A DNA stretch of 64,000 bases, taken from assembly GCF_900102465.1 (NCBI RefSeq), contig NZ_FNBW01000013.1, positions 96,260-160,259 of the forward strand. Direction: 5' to 3'. A program made the position numbers and the translations under genes. The DNA comes from Thalassobaculum litoreum DSM 18839 (GTDB lineage Bacteria > Pseudomonadota > Alphaproteobacteria > Thalassobaculales > Thalassobaculaceae). Shown one piece after another: positions 26,754-35,350 of this stretch. Position 1 is the stretch's first letter. Each line of letters starts with the position of its first letter. Below the pieces are notes generated by a model. The model saw only the letters and a list, made by a program, of their open reading frames with translations, did not search any database and was not told where the DNA came from.

Positions 26754-28337
26754 ATGCGCGACCTGCACCTTCCCGGCCGTTCCCCGGTGTACGCACCCAA
26801 CGCCGCCATCGCCACCTCCCACCCGCTGGCGAGCCAGGTCGGCCTCGACGTTCTGAAATCCGGCGGCACCGCCGTGGACGCCGCCGTCGCGGCCTGCGCC
26901 GTGCTCTGCGTGGTCGAGCCGCACATGACCGGCATCGGCGGCGACTGCTTCGCCCTGGTCGCCCCCAAGGGCAGCGGCGACATCGTCGCCATGAACGGCT
27001 CCGGCCGCGCGCCGGGCAAGGCCGAGCTCTCCTGGTTCCAGGAAAAGGGCATCACCGAACTGGGCGCCTCGAACGACCCGCATACGGTCACCGTGCCGGG
27101 CGCGATCGGCGCCTGGACCGCCCTGCTGGAGCGCTTCGGCAGCAAGTCCCTGGGCGAGCTGCTGCAGCCGGCGATCAAATACGCCGAAGAGGGTTATCCG
27201 GTGAGCTCCCGCGTCGGCAGCGACTGGGCCGACGCGGTGGAGAAGCTGTCGAAGAATCCGGCGGCCAAGGCGGCCATGCTGCCGAACGGCAAGGCCCCGG
27301 CCATCGGCACCCGCCACAGCCAGCCGAAGCTCGCCGCCACCTTCAAGATCCTCGCCGAGAAGGGCCGCGACGGCTTCTATACCGGCGCGGTCGCCGAAGA
27401 CATGGTCGCCAGCCTGAACAAGCTGGGCGGCCTGCACAGCCTCGAAGACTTCGCCAACGCCGCCCCGGAATGGGTGGAGCCGATCACGGCCAAGTTCGCC
27501 GGCCATGACGTCTTCGAATGCCCGCCGAACGGCCAGGGCGTCTGCGCGCTGATGATCCTGTCGATCCTCGACCGCCACGACGTCGCCAGCCTGAGCCAGG
27601 CCGACCGGGTGCACCTGATCGCCGAGGCCACCAAGCTCGCCTATGCCCAGCGCGACCGCTACGTCGCCGATCCGCGCCAGGTCGACGTGCCGGTGGACTG
27701 GCTGCTGTCCGACGCCCACATCTCGGCGCTGGACGCGATGATCGACCCGAACAAGGCCGGCGCCTTCGAGCCGAGCGACTTCCCGGTCCACAAGGACACG
27801 ATCTACCTGTCCTGCGTCGACAAGGACGGCACCGCGATCAGCTTCATCAACTCGATCTTCTCCGATTTCGGAAGCTGCATCATGAGCGAGAACACCGGCG
27901 TCATGCTGCACAACCGCGGCAAGTCGTTCCACCTCGTGGAAGGCCACCCGAACGCCATCGCGCCGAACAAGCGGCCGATGCACACGATCATCCCCGGCAT
28001 GCTGGTGAAGGACGGCCGCGCCGTCGCCCCGTTCGGCGTCATGGGCGGCCAGTACCAGTCGACCGGCCACGCCACCTTCCTGTCGAACCTGCTGATGCGC
28101 GGTATGGACCCGCAGGAAGCGCTGGACGACAGCCGCAGCTTCGCCACCGAGGGCACCCTGCAGGTCGAGAGCACCTTCGCGCCGGAGACCTATGCGGCGC
28201 TGGAGAAGAAGGGCCACAGCCTGACCCGCATGCCGAAGCCGATCGGCGGCGGCCAGGCGGTTCTGATCGACGAGAAGAACGGCGTTCTCGTCGCCGGCTC
28301 CGACCCCCGCAAGGACGGCTGCGCGCTGGGGTATTGA
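26754..28337 (+). CDS. ggt: Gamma-glutamyltransferase family protein
   Basis: A 527-residue Ntn-hydrolase proenzyme. The N-terminus has ATSHPLASQVGLDVLKSGGTAVDAAVA and VEPHMTGIGGDCF, both GGT-family. The autocleavage site is the Thr of KDTIYLSCVDKDG; the usual second Thr of TTHYS is Ile here. The end has GGGQAVLID. No clear signal peptide is visible, so it may be cytoplasmic and act on gamma-glutamyl conjugates or related amides rather than on glutathione. The ATG at 26754 is preceded by GCGAGGAAAC. It is divergent from the acyl-CoA dehydrogenase. Confidence 0.85.
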   Translation: MRDLHLPGRSPVYAPNAAIATSHPLASQVGLDVLKSGGTAVDAAVAACAVLCVVEPHMTGIGGDCFALVAPKGSGDIVAMNGSGRAPGKAELSWFQEKGITELGASNDPHTVTVPGAIGAWTALLERFGSKSLGELLQPAIKYAEEGYPVSSRVGSDWADAVEKLSKNPAAKAAMLPNGKAPAIGTRHSQPKLAATFKILAEKGRDGFYTGAVAEDMVASLNKLGGLHSLEDFANAAPEWVEPITAKFAGHDVFECPPNGQGVCALMILSILDRHDVASLSQADRVHLIAEATKLAYAQRDRYVADPRQVDVPVDWLLSDAHISALDAMIDPNKAGAFEPSDFPVHKDTIYLSCVDKDGTAISFINSIFSDFGSCIMSENTGVMLHNRGKSFHLVEGHPNAIAPNKRPMHTIIPGMLVKDGRAVAPFGVMGGQYQSTGHATFLSNLLMRGMDPQEALDDSRSFATEGTLQVESTFAPETYAALEKKGHSLTRMPKPIGGGQAVLIDEKNGVLVAGSDPRKDGCALGY

Positions 28338-28378
28338 TCGGCGGGGTCTTGATCAGTCGACGTTCCCCTTCACCGTCT

Positions 28379-28397
28379 TCCCGGCCCTGAGCCGGGA
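28379..28397. repeat. GC-rich hairpin downstream of ggt
   Basis: TCCCGGC and GCCGGGA flank a 5-base loop, 42 bases after the ggt stop. There is no T-tract. It could be a REP-like palindrome of the type also seen at 29511, or a weak terminator. The rest of the 171-base gap to the next gene shows no gene. Confidence 0.5.
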
Positions 28398-28508
28398 CCT
28401 AGGGCGGGGCAGCCGGAACGTCCCAGGACATGAACCTAACAGTCCAGCCGGCGGACGGCTGGATCCCGGCGCAAGGCCAGGAAGACGAACACAGAAGGGG
28501 AGCCTGCC

Positions 28509-29468
28509 ATGGCCCATAAGATCGCGATCATCGGCCTCGGCATCATGGGCCGTCGGCTGCTCGGCCGTATCCTGGAGCACCCGGCCTTCGAACCGGTCGC
28601 CCTGTGGGACCCGTCCGAAACCGCCTGCAGGAAGGCTGCCGAGGAAGCGCCGGGCGTGCCGATCGTCGACAATGCACAGGCCGCTATCGCCGCCGCCGAC
28701 GTGGTCTACCTCGCCTGCCCGCCGGTGCCGCGCAAGGCCTACGCCCTGGAGGCCGCCGCCGCCGGCAAGGCGGTGTTCCTGGAGAAGCCGCTGGGCGTCG
28801 ATATCGAGGAGAGCCGCGATCTGGTGGAGAAGCTGAAGGCGTCCGGCGTGCCCGCCGCCGTCAACTTCACCCAGGCAGCCGGCAAGGCGCTCGCCACCGT
28901 GCAGGACGCCATCGCCTCGGGCGCGACCGGCGCGCTGAGCAACATCAACATCCTCGTCACCTACCCGGCCTGGCCGCGCGCCTGGCAGGTCGATGCCGAC
29001 TGGCTGCGCTTCAAGGGCGAGGGCGGCTACACCCGCGAGGTGATCTCCCACTTCGTCTTCCTGTCGGAGCGCATCCTCGGCCGCACGAAGCTGGTCTGGG
29101 CCAAGCCGTCCTACCCGACCGACCCGGCCCTGTGCGAGACCCAGGTCCTGGCCCGGCTGGAGAATGAGGCCGGCGTGCCGGTGTCGATCCTCGGCTCGGT
29201 CGGCGGCGTGCAGCCGGACCGCCAGGAGGTCTATCTCAACTTCGAGAAGACCGGCTTCCTGGTCGCCGAGTTCTACCGGCTGTTCCAGTCGGACGGCGGC
29301 GCGTGGAAGGAGATCCTCGACCCGCCGGCGGACCCGCGCAAGATCAGCCTGGGCGCCCAGCTCGGCTCCCTGGACGACCTGCTCAGCGGCCGCCCGTCGA
29401 AGCTCGCCACGCTGGACGATGCGTTCAGCGTGCAGCAGAAGATCGAGGGGATTCTGGCGGGGACGTGA
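28509..29468 (+). CDS. Gfo/Idh/MocA-family oxidoreductase
   Basis: A 319-residue NAD(P)-dependent dehydrogenase. The Rossmann motif IIGLGIMGRRLL is at residues 6 to 17, and FLEKPLG, with the conserved EKP Lys, lies near residue 96. The C-terminal domain includes GGYTREVISHF. The family oxidizes sugars, inositols and related alcohols; the substrate here is unknown. GGGGAG precedes the ATG. It is on the same strand as ggt, with a repeat in between. Confidence 0.85.
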   Translation: MAHKIAIIGLGIMGRRLLGRILEHPAFEPVALWDPSETACRKAAEEAPGVPIVDNAQAAIAAADVVYLACPPVPRKAYALEAAAAGKAVFLEKPLGVDIEESRDLVEKLKASGVPAAVNFTQAAGKALATVQDAIASGATGALSNINILVTYPAWPRAWQVDADWLRFKGEGGYTREVISHFVFLSERILGRTKLVWAKPSYPTDPALCETQVLARLENEAGVPVSILGSVGGVQPDRQEVYLNFEKTGFLVAEFYRLFQSDGGAWKEILDPPADPRKISLGAQLGSLDDLLSGRPSKLATLDDAFSVQQKIEGILAGT

Positions 29469-29510
29469 GGGTCTTCGCCATTGTCCTCTTTTATCTCAAG
29501 GTCCCGGCCT

Positions 29511-29602
29511 TGCCCCGGATCAAGTCCGGGGACAAGCCGGGATGACGGTGGTTGTAGTAAAAAATCTCGTCATCCCAGTCTGACCCGGACTTGATCCGGG
29601 GC
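29511..29602. repeat. Paired palindromic repeats forming a large inverted repeat (REP/BIME-like)
   Basis: CCCCGGA-N5-TCCGGGG at 29513..29531 and CCCGGA-N5-TCCGGG at 29584..29600 are each palindromic. They sit in opposite orientation, with GGGATGAC near 29540 and GTCATCCC near 29568 completing a longer stem. Such paired palindromes between convergent genes resemble the BIME-type repeats of high-GC alphaproteobacteria and may act as a terminator. Confidence 0.75.
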
Positions 29603-29635
29603 AGGACCGGGACCGAGCCCTGTTACTGAGGCCCC

Positions 29636-30031
29636 TCACCCCGCCAGCCGATCCGGCATGACGAAGCGCGCCCGGGCACGATCACTGCCGAGGCGCTCGT
29701 CGGTGTAGTATCGGCCCAGCGCGCCCTTCACCCCCGCCATCACATCCGGGTTGCGTGCTTGAAACGCCTCCCAGCTTTCCCCGTCCGGTCCGTCGGCGAT
29801 GCGTTCGTTGATCACCATCAGGAACGCGTAGGTAATGGTCTCGTGGAACAGCCCCGGCTTGCCCACATGGCCGGCGAAGGCCCGCAGGCTCATCGAATAC
29901 CGGGTCATGGCCTCCGGCAGGGACATCCGCTTCAGGTAGATCCAGGCGAGCCGCACATGGGCGGCATGACGGAATTCCGACGGCGGGAGCGTCAGCGCCT
30001 CGAAGGAGCCGACAAAGGCGTCGTCGGTCAT
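29636..30031 (-). CDS. Conserved hypothetical protein (FRHAAHV motif)
   Basis: A 131-residue soluble protein. The N-terminal stretch EFRHAAHVRLAWIYLKR and a central GLFHETITYAFLMVINER are reminiscent of a widespread family of unknown function whose conserved His residues suggest metal or ligand binding. GGAGG lies six bases before the ATG. It begins one base after the stop of the 83-residue gene upstream, so the two are an operon. Confidence 0.7.
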   Translation of the reverse strand: MTDDAFVGSFEALTLPPSEFRHAAHVRLAWIYLKRMSLPEAMTRYSMSLRAFAGHVGKPGLFHETITYAFLMVINERIADGPDGESWEAFQARNPDVMAGVKGALGRYYTDERLGSDRARARFVMPDRLAG

Positions 30032-30032
30032 C

Positions 30033-30284
30033 TCACGCCTCCTTGAGTTTGTGGCTGTCGGCAGCGGTCAGGTCGAGCCCGTAGACCTCGCGGAGCTGGG
30101 CGGCCCGTTTCAGCGTCTCCTCGCCGAACGGCTGCCTGCCCTCGAAGGCGTGGAGCATCACCCCTTCGATCAGATCGCCGAGGCTGATGTCGTGCAGCTC
30201 GGCCACGCCCTTCATCACCTTCAGCAGCCGCCGCTCGATGCGCACACCGGTCTGCACGCGGTCCACAGTTTTTGAGGTCGGCAT
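30033..30284 (-). CDS. Small ribbon-helix-helix-like protein
   Basis: An 83-residue protein. QTGVRIERRLLKVMKGVAE followed by HDISLGDLIEGVMLHAF fits a ribbon-helix-helix DNA-binding fold of Arc/CopG type. The ATG at 30284 is chosen because upstream residues look like non-coding translation. No Shine-Dalgarno sequence is visible; instead a palindrome covers that position. The next gene downstream is one base away, and the pair may be autoregulated. Confidence 0.65.
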   Translation of the reverse strand: MPTSKTVDRVQTGVRIERRLLKVMKGVAELHDISLGDLIEGVMLHAFEGRQPFGEETLKRAAQLREVYGLDLTAADSHKLKEA

Positions 30285-30288
30285 CGGG

Positions 30289-30300
30289 ATATCTCGATAT
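30289..30300. promoter_or_regulatory. ATATC-TC-GATAT palindrome at the ribosome binding position
   Basis: This 12-bp palindrome ends five bases before the ATG of the ribbon-helix-helix gene and would cover its ribosome binding site or transcription start. An autoregulatory operator is a reasonable guess for such a small DNA-binding protein. Confidence 0.45.
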
Positions 30301-30343
30301 GTTATCTTGGTACATTTATAACACTCATCGAGAACCAGGCAAA

Positions 30344-30377
30344 CGGCTTGATCCTGATTTGCATCAGGATCAAGCCG
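30344..30377. terminator. 15-bp hairpin downstream of histidine phosphatase gene
   Basis: A perfect 15-bp stem (arms CGGCTTGATCCTGAT and its complement) with the loop TTGC. It lies just after the stop of the minus-strand gene at 30394. There is no T-run. The core GATTTGCATCAGGAT is shared with the hairpin at 39393, which marks a dispersed repeat family used at gene ends. Confidence 0.7.
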
Positions 30378-30393
30378 CCAGGCCCATCCGGAA

Positions 30394-30978
30394 TCAGGAC
30401 GGATCGACCGGCCGCCAGCCGTGGAGCACGCTGCGCTGTGCGATCGAGAGGGCAAAGAAGTGGCCGCCGGACGCTCCCGGCTGGTCCAGCGCGCGGGAGA
30501 TCGGCTGGCCGAGATAGTGTGCCAGAGCCAGAGCCCCCACGGCCCCGTGACTGACCACGGCGACACTCCCGGACGCCTGCGCCATCACCGCCTCCAGGGC
30601 GGCGACGATCCGGGCCTGTTCGTCCACGGCCCGGGCCCAGCCGCGGATGCTGCTCTCGGGCTCGGCGAAGAAGGCATCGGCCGTCGCCTGAAACTCCGCC
30701 GGCGGCAGATAGCCGGTCGACGACCGATCGTTCTCGCCCAGGTCGGTCCGCTCGATCGGGGTCAGACCGCGGAGGCCGCAGAGAAGGGCCGCCCCGTCCC
30801 GCGCCTTGCGCTCGGTGCTGCAATAGATCGCCGACAGGCTCCAGAGCCAGGGCGTCGAGGCCAGCGCCGCGATCCGGACGCGGCCGCGATCGGACAGCGG
30901 CCAATCGGTGATCGGCACCGCCGGGTCGATCACCACGTCCGGATGGGTGATGAAATAGAGGACGGGTTCGCCGCTCAC
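30394..30978 (-). CDS. Histidine phosphatase family protein with atypical N-terminal motif
   Basis: A 194-residue protein of the phosphoglycerate mutase-like superfamily. The usual RHG motif near the N-terminus is replaced by ITHPDV, keeping the His but not the Arg or Gly. The downstream elements SDRGRVRIAAL, YCSTERKARDGA and VVSHGAVG are kept, so the fold and both catalytic His residues are likely present. The start is GTG at 30978, overlapping the stop of the upstream flavin enzyme as GTGA. Substrate unknown. Confidence 0.75.
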   Translation of the reverse strand: MSGEPVLYFITHPDVVIDPAVPITDWPLSDRGRVRIAALASTPWLWSLSAIYCSTERKARDGAALLCGLRGLTPIERTDLGENDRSSTGYLPPAEFQATADAFFAEPESSIRGWARAVDEQARIVAALEAVMAQASGSVAVVSHGAVGALALAHYLGQPISRALDQPGASGGHFFALSIAQRSVLHGWRPVDPS

Positions 30979-31991
30979 TCCGCCGCCGCGGCCGCTCCGC
31001 CGACGGAGATCGCACCCATCCGGCCGGCCGCCGCGACCGCGTCGTCGATCAGACGGTCCATGATCGCCTCCACCGGCTCGATCCTGTCGGCAAAGACGCA
31101 GGCCTGGCCCATGGACAGGATGCCCTTCTCCGGGTCGCCCTCGGTATAGGCCTGCTTCTGGGCCAGCCCCATTACATAGGGTCGATACGCCTCGAACTCG
31201 GTCACGCCCTGGCGTTCCAGCTCGGCGATGGCGCGGGTGGTGGCGTTGTCGATGCCGCGGAAGGTGTTGCGCATGGAGGCGAGCACCAGGGCGGTGTCGG
31301 TCTCCTGGGCGTCGATCACCCGCTGCTTGATGGCGTCGTGGCTCCAGATCTCGCTGGCCACCAGGAAGCGGGTGCCGATCAGCGCCGCATCCGCGCCCAT
31401 GGCAAGCACCGCCGCGACCTGAGCGCCGGTGCCGATGCCGCCGCCGATCAGGATCGGCTTGTCGACCCGTTGAACCGCCAGCGGCGCCTGCACGATGGAA
31501 CCGACCAGGTTCAGCCCCGGGTGGCCGCCGCATTCGGCCCCGACCACGGCGATGGCGTCGACCGGCAGCTTGGAGGCGGCGGAGACCGCGTGCTTCACGG
31601 TGGCGACCTTGTGGAACACCACGCCGCCGGCGTCCTTGATCCGCTCCACGAAATCGGCCGGTGGCAGGCCCGCCGTCTCGAAGTGGCGCACGCCTTTGTC
31701 CAGGGCGATCTCGAGTTGGGCCGGCAGGTCCTTGTTGTGATCGGTATGGACCGACAGGTAGAGGTTCACGCCGAACGGCTTGCCGCCGGTGAGGCGCTTC
31801 GCCTTATCCAGCTCGGCCTCGAACTCGCCCGGACCGGGAAAGGTCTTGGCGGTGATGTAACCCATGCCGCCCGCGTTCACGACCCCGGCCACATAGGCCG
31901 CGTCGGCCAGCCACATCAGGCCCCCGGCGACGATCGGATGGTCGATGCCGAACAGCTCGGTGATGCGGGTCTTGAAGCGCTGCGGTCGCAT
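30975..31991 (-). CDS. NAD(P)H-dependent flavin oxidoreductase (nitronate monooxygenase-like)
   Basis: A 338-residue FMN TIM-barrel protein. Family elements are DHPIVAGGLMWLADAA near the N-terminus, VGAECGGHPG, and the phosphate-binding ILIGGGIGTGAQVAAVLAMGADA. Nitronate monooxygenases oxidize nitroalkanes, but many relatives are quinone or enoyl reductases, so the reaction is not certain. It lies 26 bases after the acyl-CoA synthetase gene and is coupled to the phosphatase gene downstream. Confidence 0.85.
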   Translation of the reverse strand: MRPQRFKTRITELFGIDHPIVAGGLMWLADAAYVAGVVNAGGMGYITAKTFPGPGEFEAELDKAKRLTGGKPFGVNLYLSVHTDHNKDLPAQLEIALDKGVRHFETAGLPPADFVERIKDAGGVVFHKVATVKHAVSAASKLPVDAIAVVGAECGGHPGLNLVGSIVQAPLAVQRVDKPILIGGGIGTGAQVAAVLAMGADAALIGTRFLVASEIWSHDAIKQRVIDAQETDTALVLASMRNTFRGIDNATTRAIAELERQGVTEFEAYRPYVMGLAQKQAYTEGDPEKGILSMGQACVFADRIEPVEAIMDRLIDDAVAAAGRMGAISVGGAAAAAE

Positions 31992-32017
31992 GGAGGCCGC
32001 TCCCTATTCCGGCGTGA

Positions 32018-34126
32018 TCAGCGGGGAACGATCAGGGCGTCGAGCGCCACGCATCCCTCGCCCTTTGGTAGCACCCGCACCGGGTTCAGGTCGACGCTTT
32101 CGATCCGCGCGCCCTCGCTGGCGGCGAAGACCGAGACCGTCGACAGCAGTTCCGCCAGGGCATCCACATCGGCCGGCGGCGCGCCGCGCACCCCGCCATA
32201 GATCTTCGCGCCCTTCAGCTCGGCGATCATGCGTTTGGCCTCCTCGACACCGAAGGGCGCGAGCCGGAACGACACATCCTCCAGCACTTCCACAAGGATG
32301 CCGCCGAGGCCGACCATCACCACCGGCCCGAAGGTCGGGTCGTTCTGCACGCCGATGACCGTCTCCACGCCCTCCGGCGCCATGGCGGCGACCAGAACCC
32401 CGTCGACCTCCGCCTTGGGCGCGGCTTCGGCGACGCGGGTCACCAGTCCGTCATAGGCCGCCGAAGCATTGCTCGCGGTCACCCCGACCACCACACCACC
32501 GACCTCGGTCTTGTGCAGGATATCGGCCGAGGCGATCTTCAGGACCGCCTTGCCGCCCAACGCCTTCACCGCTTCCTCGGCCTCATGGGCGCTGGTGACC
32601 AGGCGCCGGTCCACGAAGGGCACGCCCCAGCTCTCCAGCAGGTCGGAGGCCTCGTGCTCGCCGATCTGCCGGGACGGCACCGGCTTGGCGCCGGACGGTG
32701 CGCTGGGCGGTGCCGCCTCTATCTTGCGGGCGAAGAACCGGCCGAAGCGGCTGATCACCGCCGCCGCGGCGACGGCGCGGGTCGGGTCCTCGAACACCGG
32801 ATAGCCGCCCTCCTCGTAGTGCCGGACGATCTCCGGCGGGGCGATGAGGGACAGAATGATCGACTTGTCCGGGAACCGCTCGCGCGTCTCCTGCAGGGTC
32901 TTGATCAGGTCGTCGGCGATGTAGCGCGAGGCGGCGATCATGGTGAAGAACGCCACCACCACGTCGTAACCGCCTTCGTCCAGCATCATCCGCATGTTGG
33001 TGGTGATCAGCGACAGGTCGTTGAACGCCTGGGCGGTGATGTCCACCGGGTTGCGGACCGCGGCGAAGGGCAGCAGCTCCTTCAACGCCTTCTGGGTGTC
33101 GGCCGGCATCTCCTTCACGTCGAGGCCGTAGTCGATGGCGGCATCCGCCATCTGCACGCCGACGCCGCCGGAGATCGTCATCAGGCCGATGGCGTTGCCG
33201 TCGGGATAGGCGCCGCGCGAGCAGATATAGGCGGCGTCGATCATCTGGTCGGTGGTGTCCACCCGCATCACGCCGTACTGGGCAAACAGGGCGTCGTAGA
33301 TCCGGTCGGAGCCGGCCAGCGCCGCCGTGTGCGACGCCGCGGCCGCCGCGCCGATCTCCGAGCGTCCGACCTTCTGGAAGATCACCGGCTTGCCGGCCTT
33401 GGCCGCCGCCTCCAGGGCCGCGCGGGTTGCGTCGCCGTCGCGGATGCCTTCCGCATAGGCGACGATCACCTTGGTGTCGTCATCGGCGGCCAGATAGGCG
33501 ATGGCGTCGGCCACGTCCACATCGGCCTCGTTGCCGGTGGTGATCCAGATCCCGGTCTCCACCCCCTTCTGCCGCATCAGGTGGAAGACATGGCTGCCAT
33601 AGGCGCCGGACTGGCTGGCGATCGAAACCGGGCCCGGTTTCGGCAGCAGGTGGTCCACCGAGGAGGAGAAGGTGGCGAGCCAGTTGCAGCGGGCGTTGAA
33701 GATGCCGAGGCAGTTCGGCCCCAGCACCCGGATCCCGCCGGCCCGGGCCACCGAGCGCACCCGGTCCTGCAGCTTCGCGCCGTCGGCGCCCATCTCGGCG
33801 AAGCCGGAGGAGAACACCACCGCGCCCTTGCAGCCCTTGTCGGCCAGCGCCTCCAGGGTGTCGGCCACCACCGGCGCCGGCACGGCGACGATGGCCGCGT
33901 CCGGCGCTGACGGTAGGGAGGCGACATCGGCATAGGCCTGCAGCCCCTGCACGGTGTCGCGCTTCGGGTTCACCGGCCAGATCGGGCCGGAGAAGCCGCC
34001 CCGGATCATGTATCCGAGCGGCCGGCCGCCGATCCGCTTGGGATCGTCGGAGGCGCCGATGACAGCGATGGAACGTGGGGAAATCAGCGGCGTCAGGGTG
34101 CTGACGTCGGGTCTGTCCTGGCTCAT
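32018..34126 (-). CDS. ADP-forming acyl-CoA synthetase (acetate-CoA ligase family)
   Basis: A 702-residue single-chain NDP-forming synthetase. The order is a CoA-binding domain (RSIAVIGASDDPKRIGG from about residue 18), succinyl-CoA-ligase-like domains (GFAEMG, GPNCLGIFN, SQSGAYGS, ISGGVGVQMAD) and a C-terminal ATP-grasp domain (AVLKIASADILHKTEVGGV). Such enzymes interconvert acyl-CoA and acid with ADP plus phosphate. The ATG at 34126 precedes SQDRPDVSTL. It may form an operon with the cyclase-family gene upstream (14-base gap) and the flavin enzyme downstream. Confidence 0.85.
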   Translation of the reverse strand: MSQDRPDVSTLTPLISPRSIAVIGASDDPKRIGGRPLGYMIRGGFSGPIWPVNPKRDTVQGLQAYADVASLPSAPDAAIVAVPAPVVADTLEALADKGCKGAVVFSSGFAEMGADGAKLQDRVRSVARAGGIRVLGPNCLGIFNARCNWLATFSSSVDHLLPKPGPVSIASQSGAYGSHVFHLMRQKGVETGIWITTGNEADVDVADAIAYLAADDDTKVIVAYAEGIRDGDATRAALEAAAKAGKPVIFQKVGRSEIGAAAAASHTAALAGSDRIYDALFAQYGVMRVDTTDQMIDAAYICSRGAYPDGNAIGLMTISGGVGVQMADAAIDYGLDVKEMPADTQKALKELLPFAAVRNPVDITAQAFNDLSLITTNMRMMLDEGGYDVVVAFFTMIAASRYIADDLIKTLQETRERFPDKSIILSLIAPPEIVRHYEEGGYPVFEDPTRAVAAAAVISRFGRFFARKIEAAPPSAPSGAKPVPSRQIGEHEASDLLESWGVPFVDRRLVTSAHEAEEAVKALGGKAVLKIASADILHKTEVGGVVVGVTASNASAAYDGLVTRVAEAAPKAEVDGVLVAAMAPEGVETVIGVQNDPTFGPVVMVGLGGILVEVLEDVSFRLAPFGVEEAKRMIAELKGAKIYGGVRGAPPADVDALAELLSTVSVFAASEGARIESVDLNPVRVLPKGEGCVALDALIVPR

Positions 34127-34140
34127 GCGGCTTCCAGTGG

Positions 34141-35187
34141 TCAAACGGTGGCGATGGCGTTTGCCGGCGACCCGACCGCGCCCGGCAGGTTCAGCGGCGG
34201 GGCCGTGAGCAGGAAGCGGTTGCGCCCGTTCTCGTGCAGCCAGTTCGCCAGTTCCGTCAGGTACCAGATCTCGCCCAGATGGACGCCGAGCTTGAACAGG
34301 CAGAGCTCGTGCAGCGGCAGCATCACCTTCTTCGGGCCGTTGCGCCGGTCCTTGCCGGGCGCCTGCTCGACCGCGTAGTTGTCGGCGATCAGCACCGACA
34401 GGCCGCTGTCGCGCACCCATTCCTGCAGCTCCGGGTCGCCGCCGTCGAGCGCCGGGCAGCCGTTATGCATGAACTCCGGATCCGGATTGCCCTGCATATC
34501 GATGATCCCCTGCGAGAAGCCGGTGTGCAGGCAGACCATGTCGCCCTCCTCCACCACCACGCCGTCCTCGTCCATGATCTTCGACAGGGTCTGGAAGTCG
34601 ACCACCGTGCGCTCGTCGCCGAGATGGCGGTGCAGGTCGATCATCACGCCGCGGCCCTGGACGCAGGCGCCGGCCATGTTCTCGATGCCCAGCGCCTTGG
34701 CCCGCACGCCCTCGAAGCGCATCAGCGGGTCGGCCTTGTGGTCCGGGTCGCCGGCGAGCTTGTGCTCCTGGCCGCTCCAGCCGTTGTAGTAGACGACCTC
34801 GGGCACCCCGTCGCCGTTGGCGTCAAACATCGAGCCGACATGGGTGAGGCTGTCCCACTGGGAGGAATACTGCAGGCAGATCAGCGCCGCGTCGTCGCAG
34901 ATGACGTCGGTCAGCTCCGGGTTCTCCTGCTCCATGGCGAAGTTGTAGTTGGCGAGATTGTTGCGCTCGGTGGCGAACAGGCGCGGCGGGAACCGGCGCG
35001 GGTTCAGCACGCGGCCGCCCGGCAGGTCCAGCGGCAGGGAGAGACAGAACCGCTTGCCGGTCTTCACCTCCTTCACCGCCTCGACGACCCGTTCGGGCGT
35101 GAGAAGATTCAGCCGCCCCAGCTGATCGTCCGGGCCGAAATCGCCCCAATTCGAGCCCTCAGGCCGGTTCACCCACCGTCCCGCCAT
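34141..35187 (-). CDS. Cyclase-family hydrolase (kynurenine formamidase-like)
   Basis: A 348-residue protein of the cyclase family (PF04199 as I know it), which holds metal-dependent amidohydrolases such as bacterial kynurenine formamidase. Recognisable features are WDSLTHVG, where the usual metal-binding HxGTHxD is degenerate, GVMIDLHRH and VCLHTGF. The loss of the classic HGTHxD motif makes the activity uncertain. The ATG at 35187 follows GGAGG. It is divergent from the DMT genes. Confidence 0.75.
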   Translation of the reverse strand: MAGRWVNRPEGSNWGDFGPDDQLGRLNLLTPERVVEAVKEVKTGKRFCLSLPLDLPGGRVLNPRRFPPRLFATERNNLANYNFAMEQENPELTDVICDDAALICLQYSSQWDSLTHVGSMFDANGDGVPEVVYYNGWSGQEHKLAGDPDHKADPLMRFEGVRAKALGIENMAGACVQGRGVMIDLHRHLGDERTVVDFQTLSKIMDEDGVVVEEGDMVCLHTGFSQGIIDMQGNPDPEFMHNGCPALDGGDPELQEWVRDSGLSVLIADNYAVEQAPGKDRRNGPKKVMLPLHELCLFKLGVHLGEIWYLTELANWLHENGRNRFLLTAPPLNLPGAVGSPANAIATV

Positions 35188-35350
35188 CGCTTCCTCCATC
35201 CCGGATATGCCGCCTCTTGGCCGGGCGGCGCTTGTTTGGTTGGACGGCGATTGTCGCGGGTGGCGCTGGCCGGCGCAAGACCACTACCGCCATCACCACT
35301 ACCGCCAGGACCGGCCGCGTGATAGCGAAGCGCCGCAACCCGAGGTGCCG

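Noticed and set aside
30394..31533. 379-codon frame as one fused protein
   Set aside because: The upstream part lies antisense-frame inside the flavin oxidoreductase gene; the real gene starts at GTG 30978.
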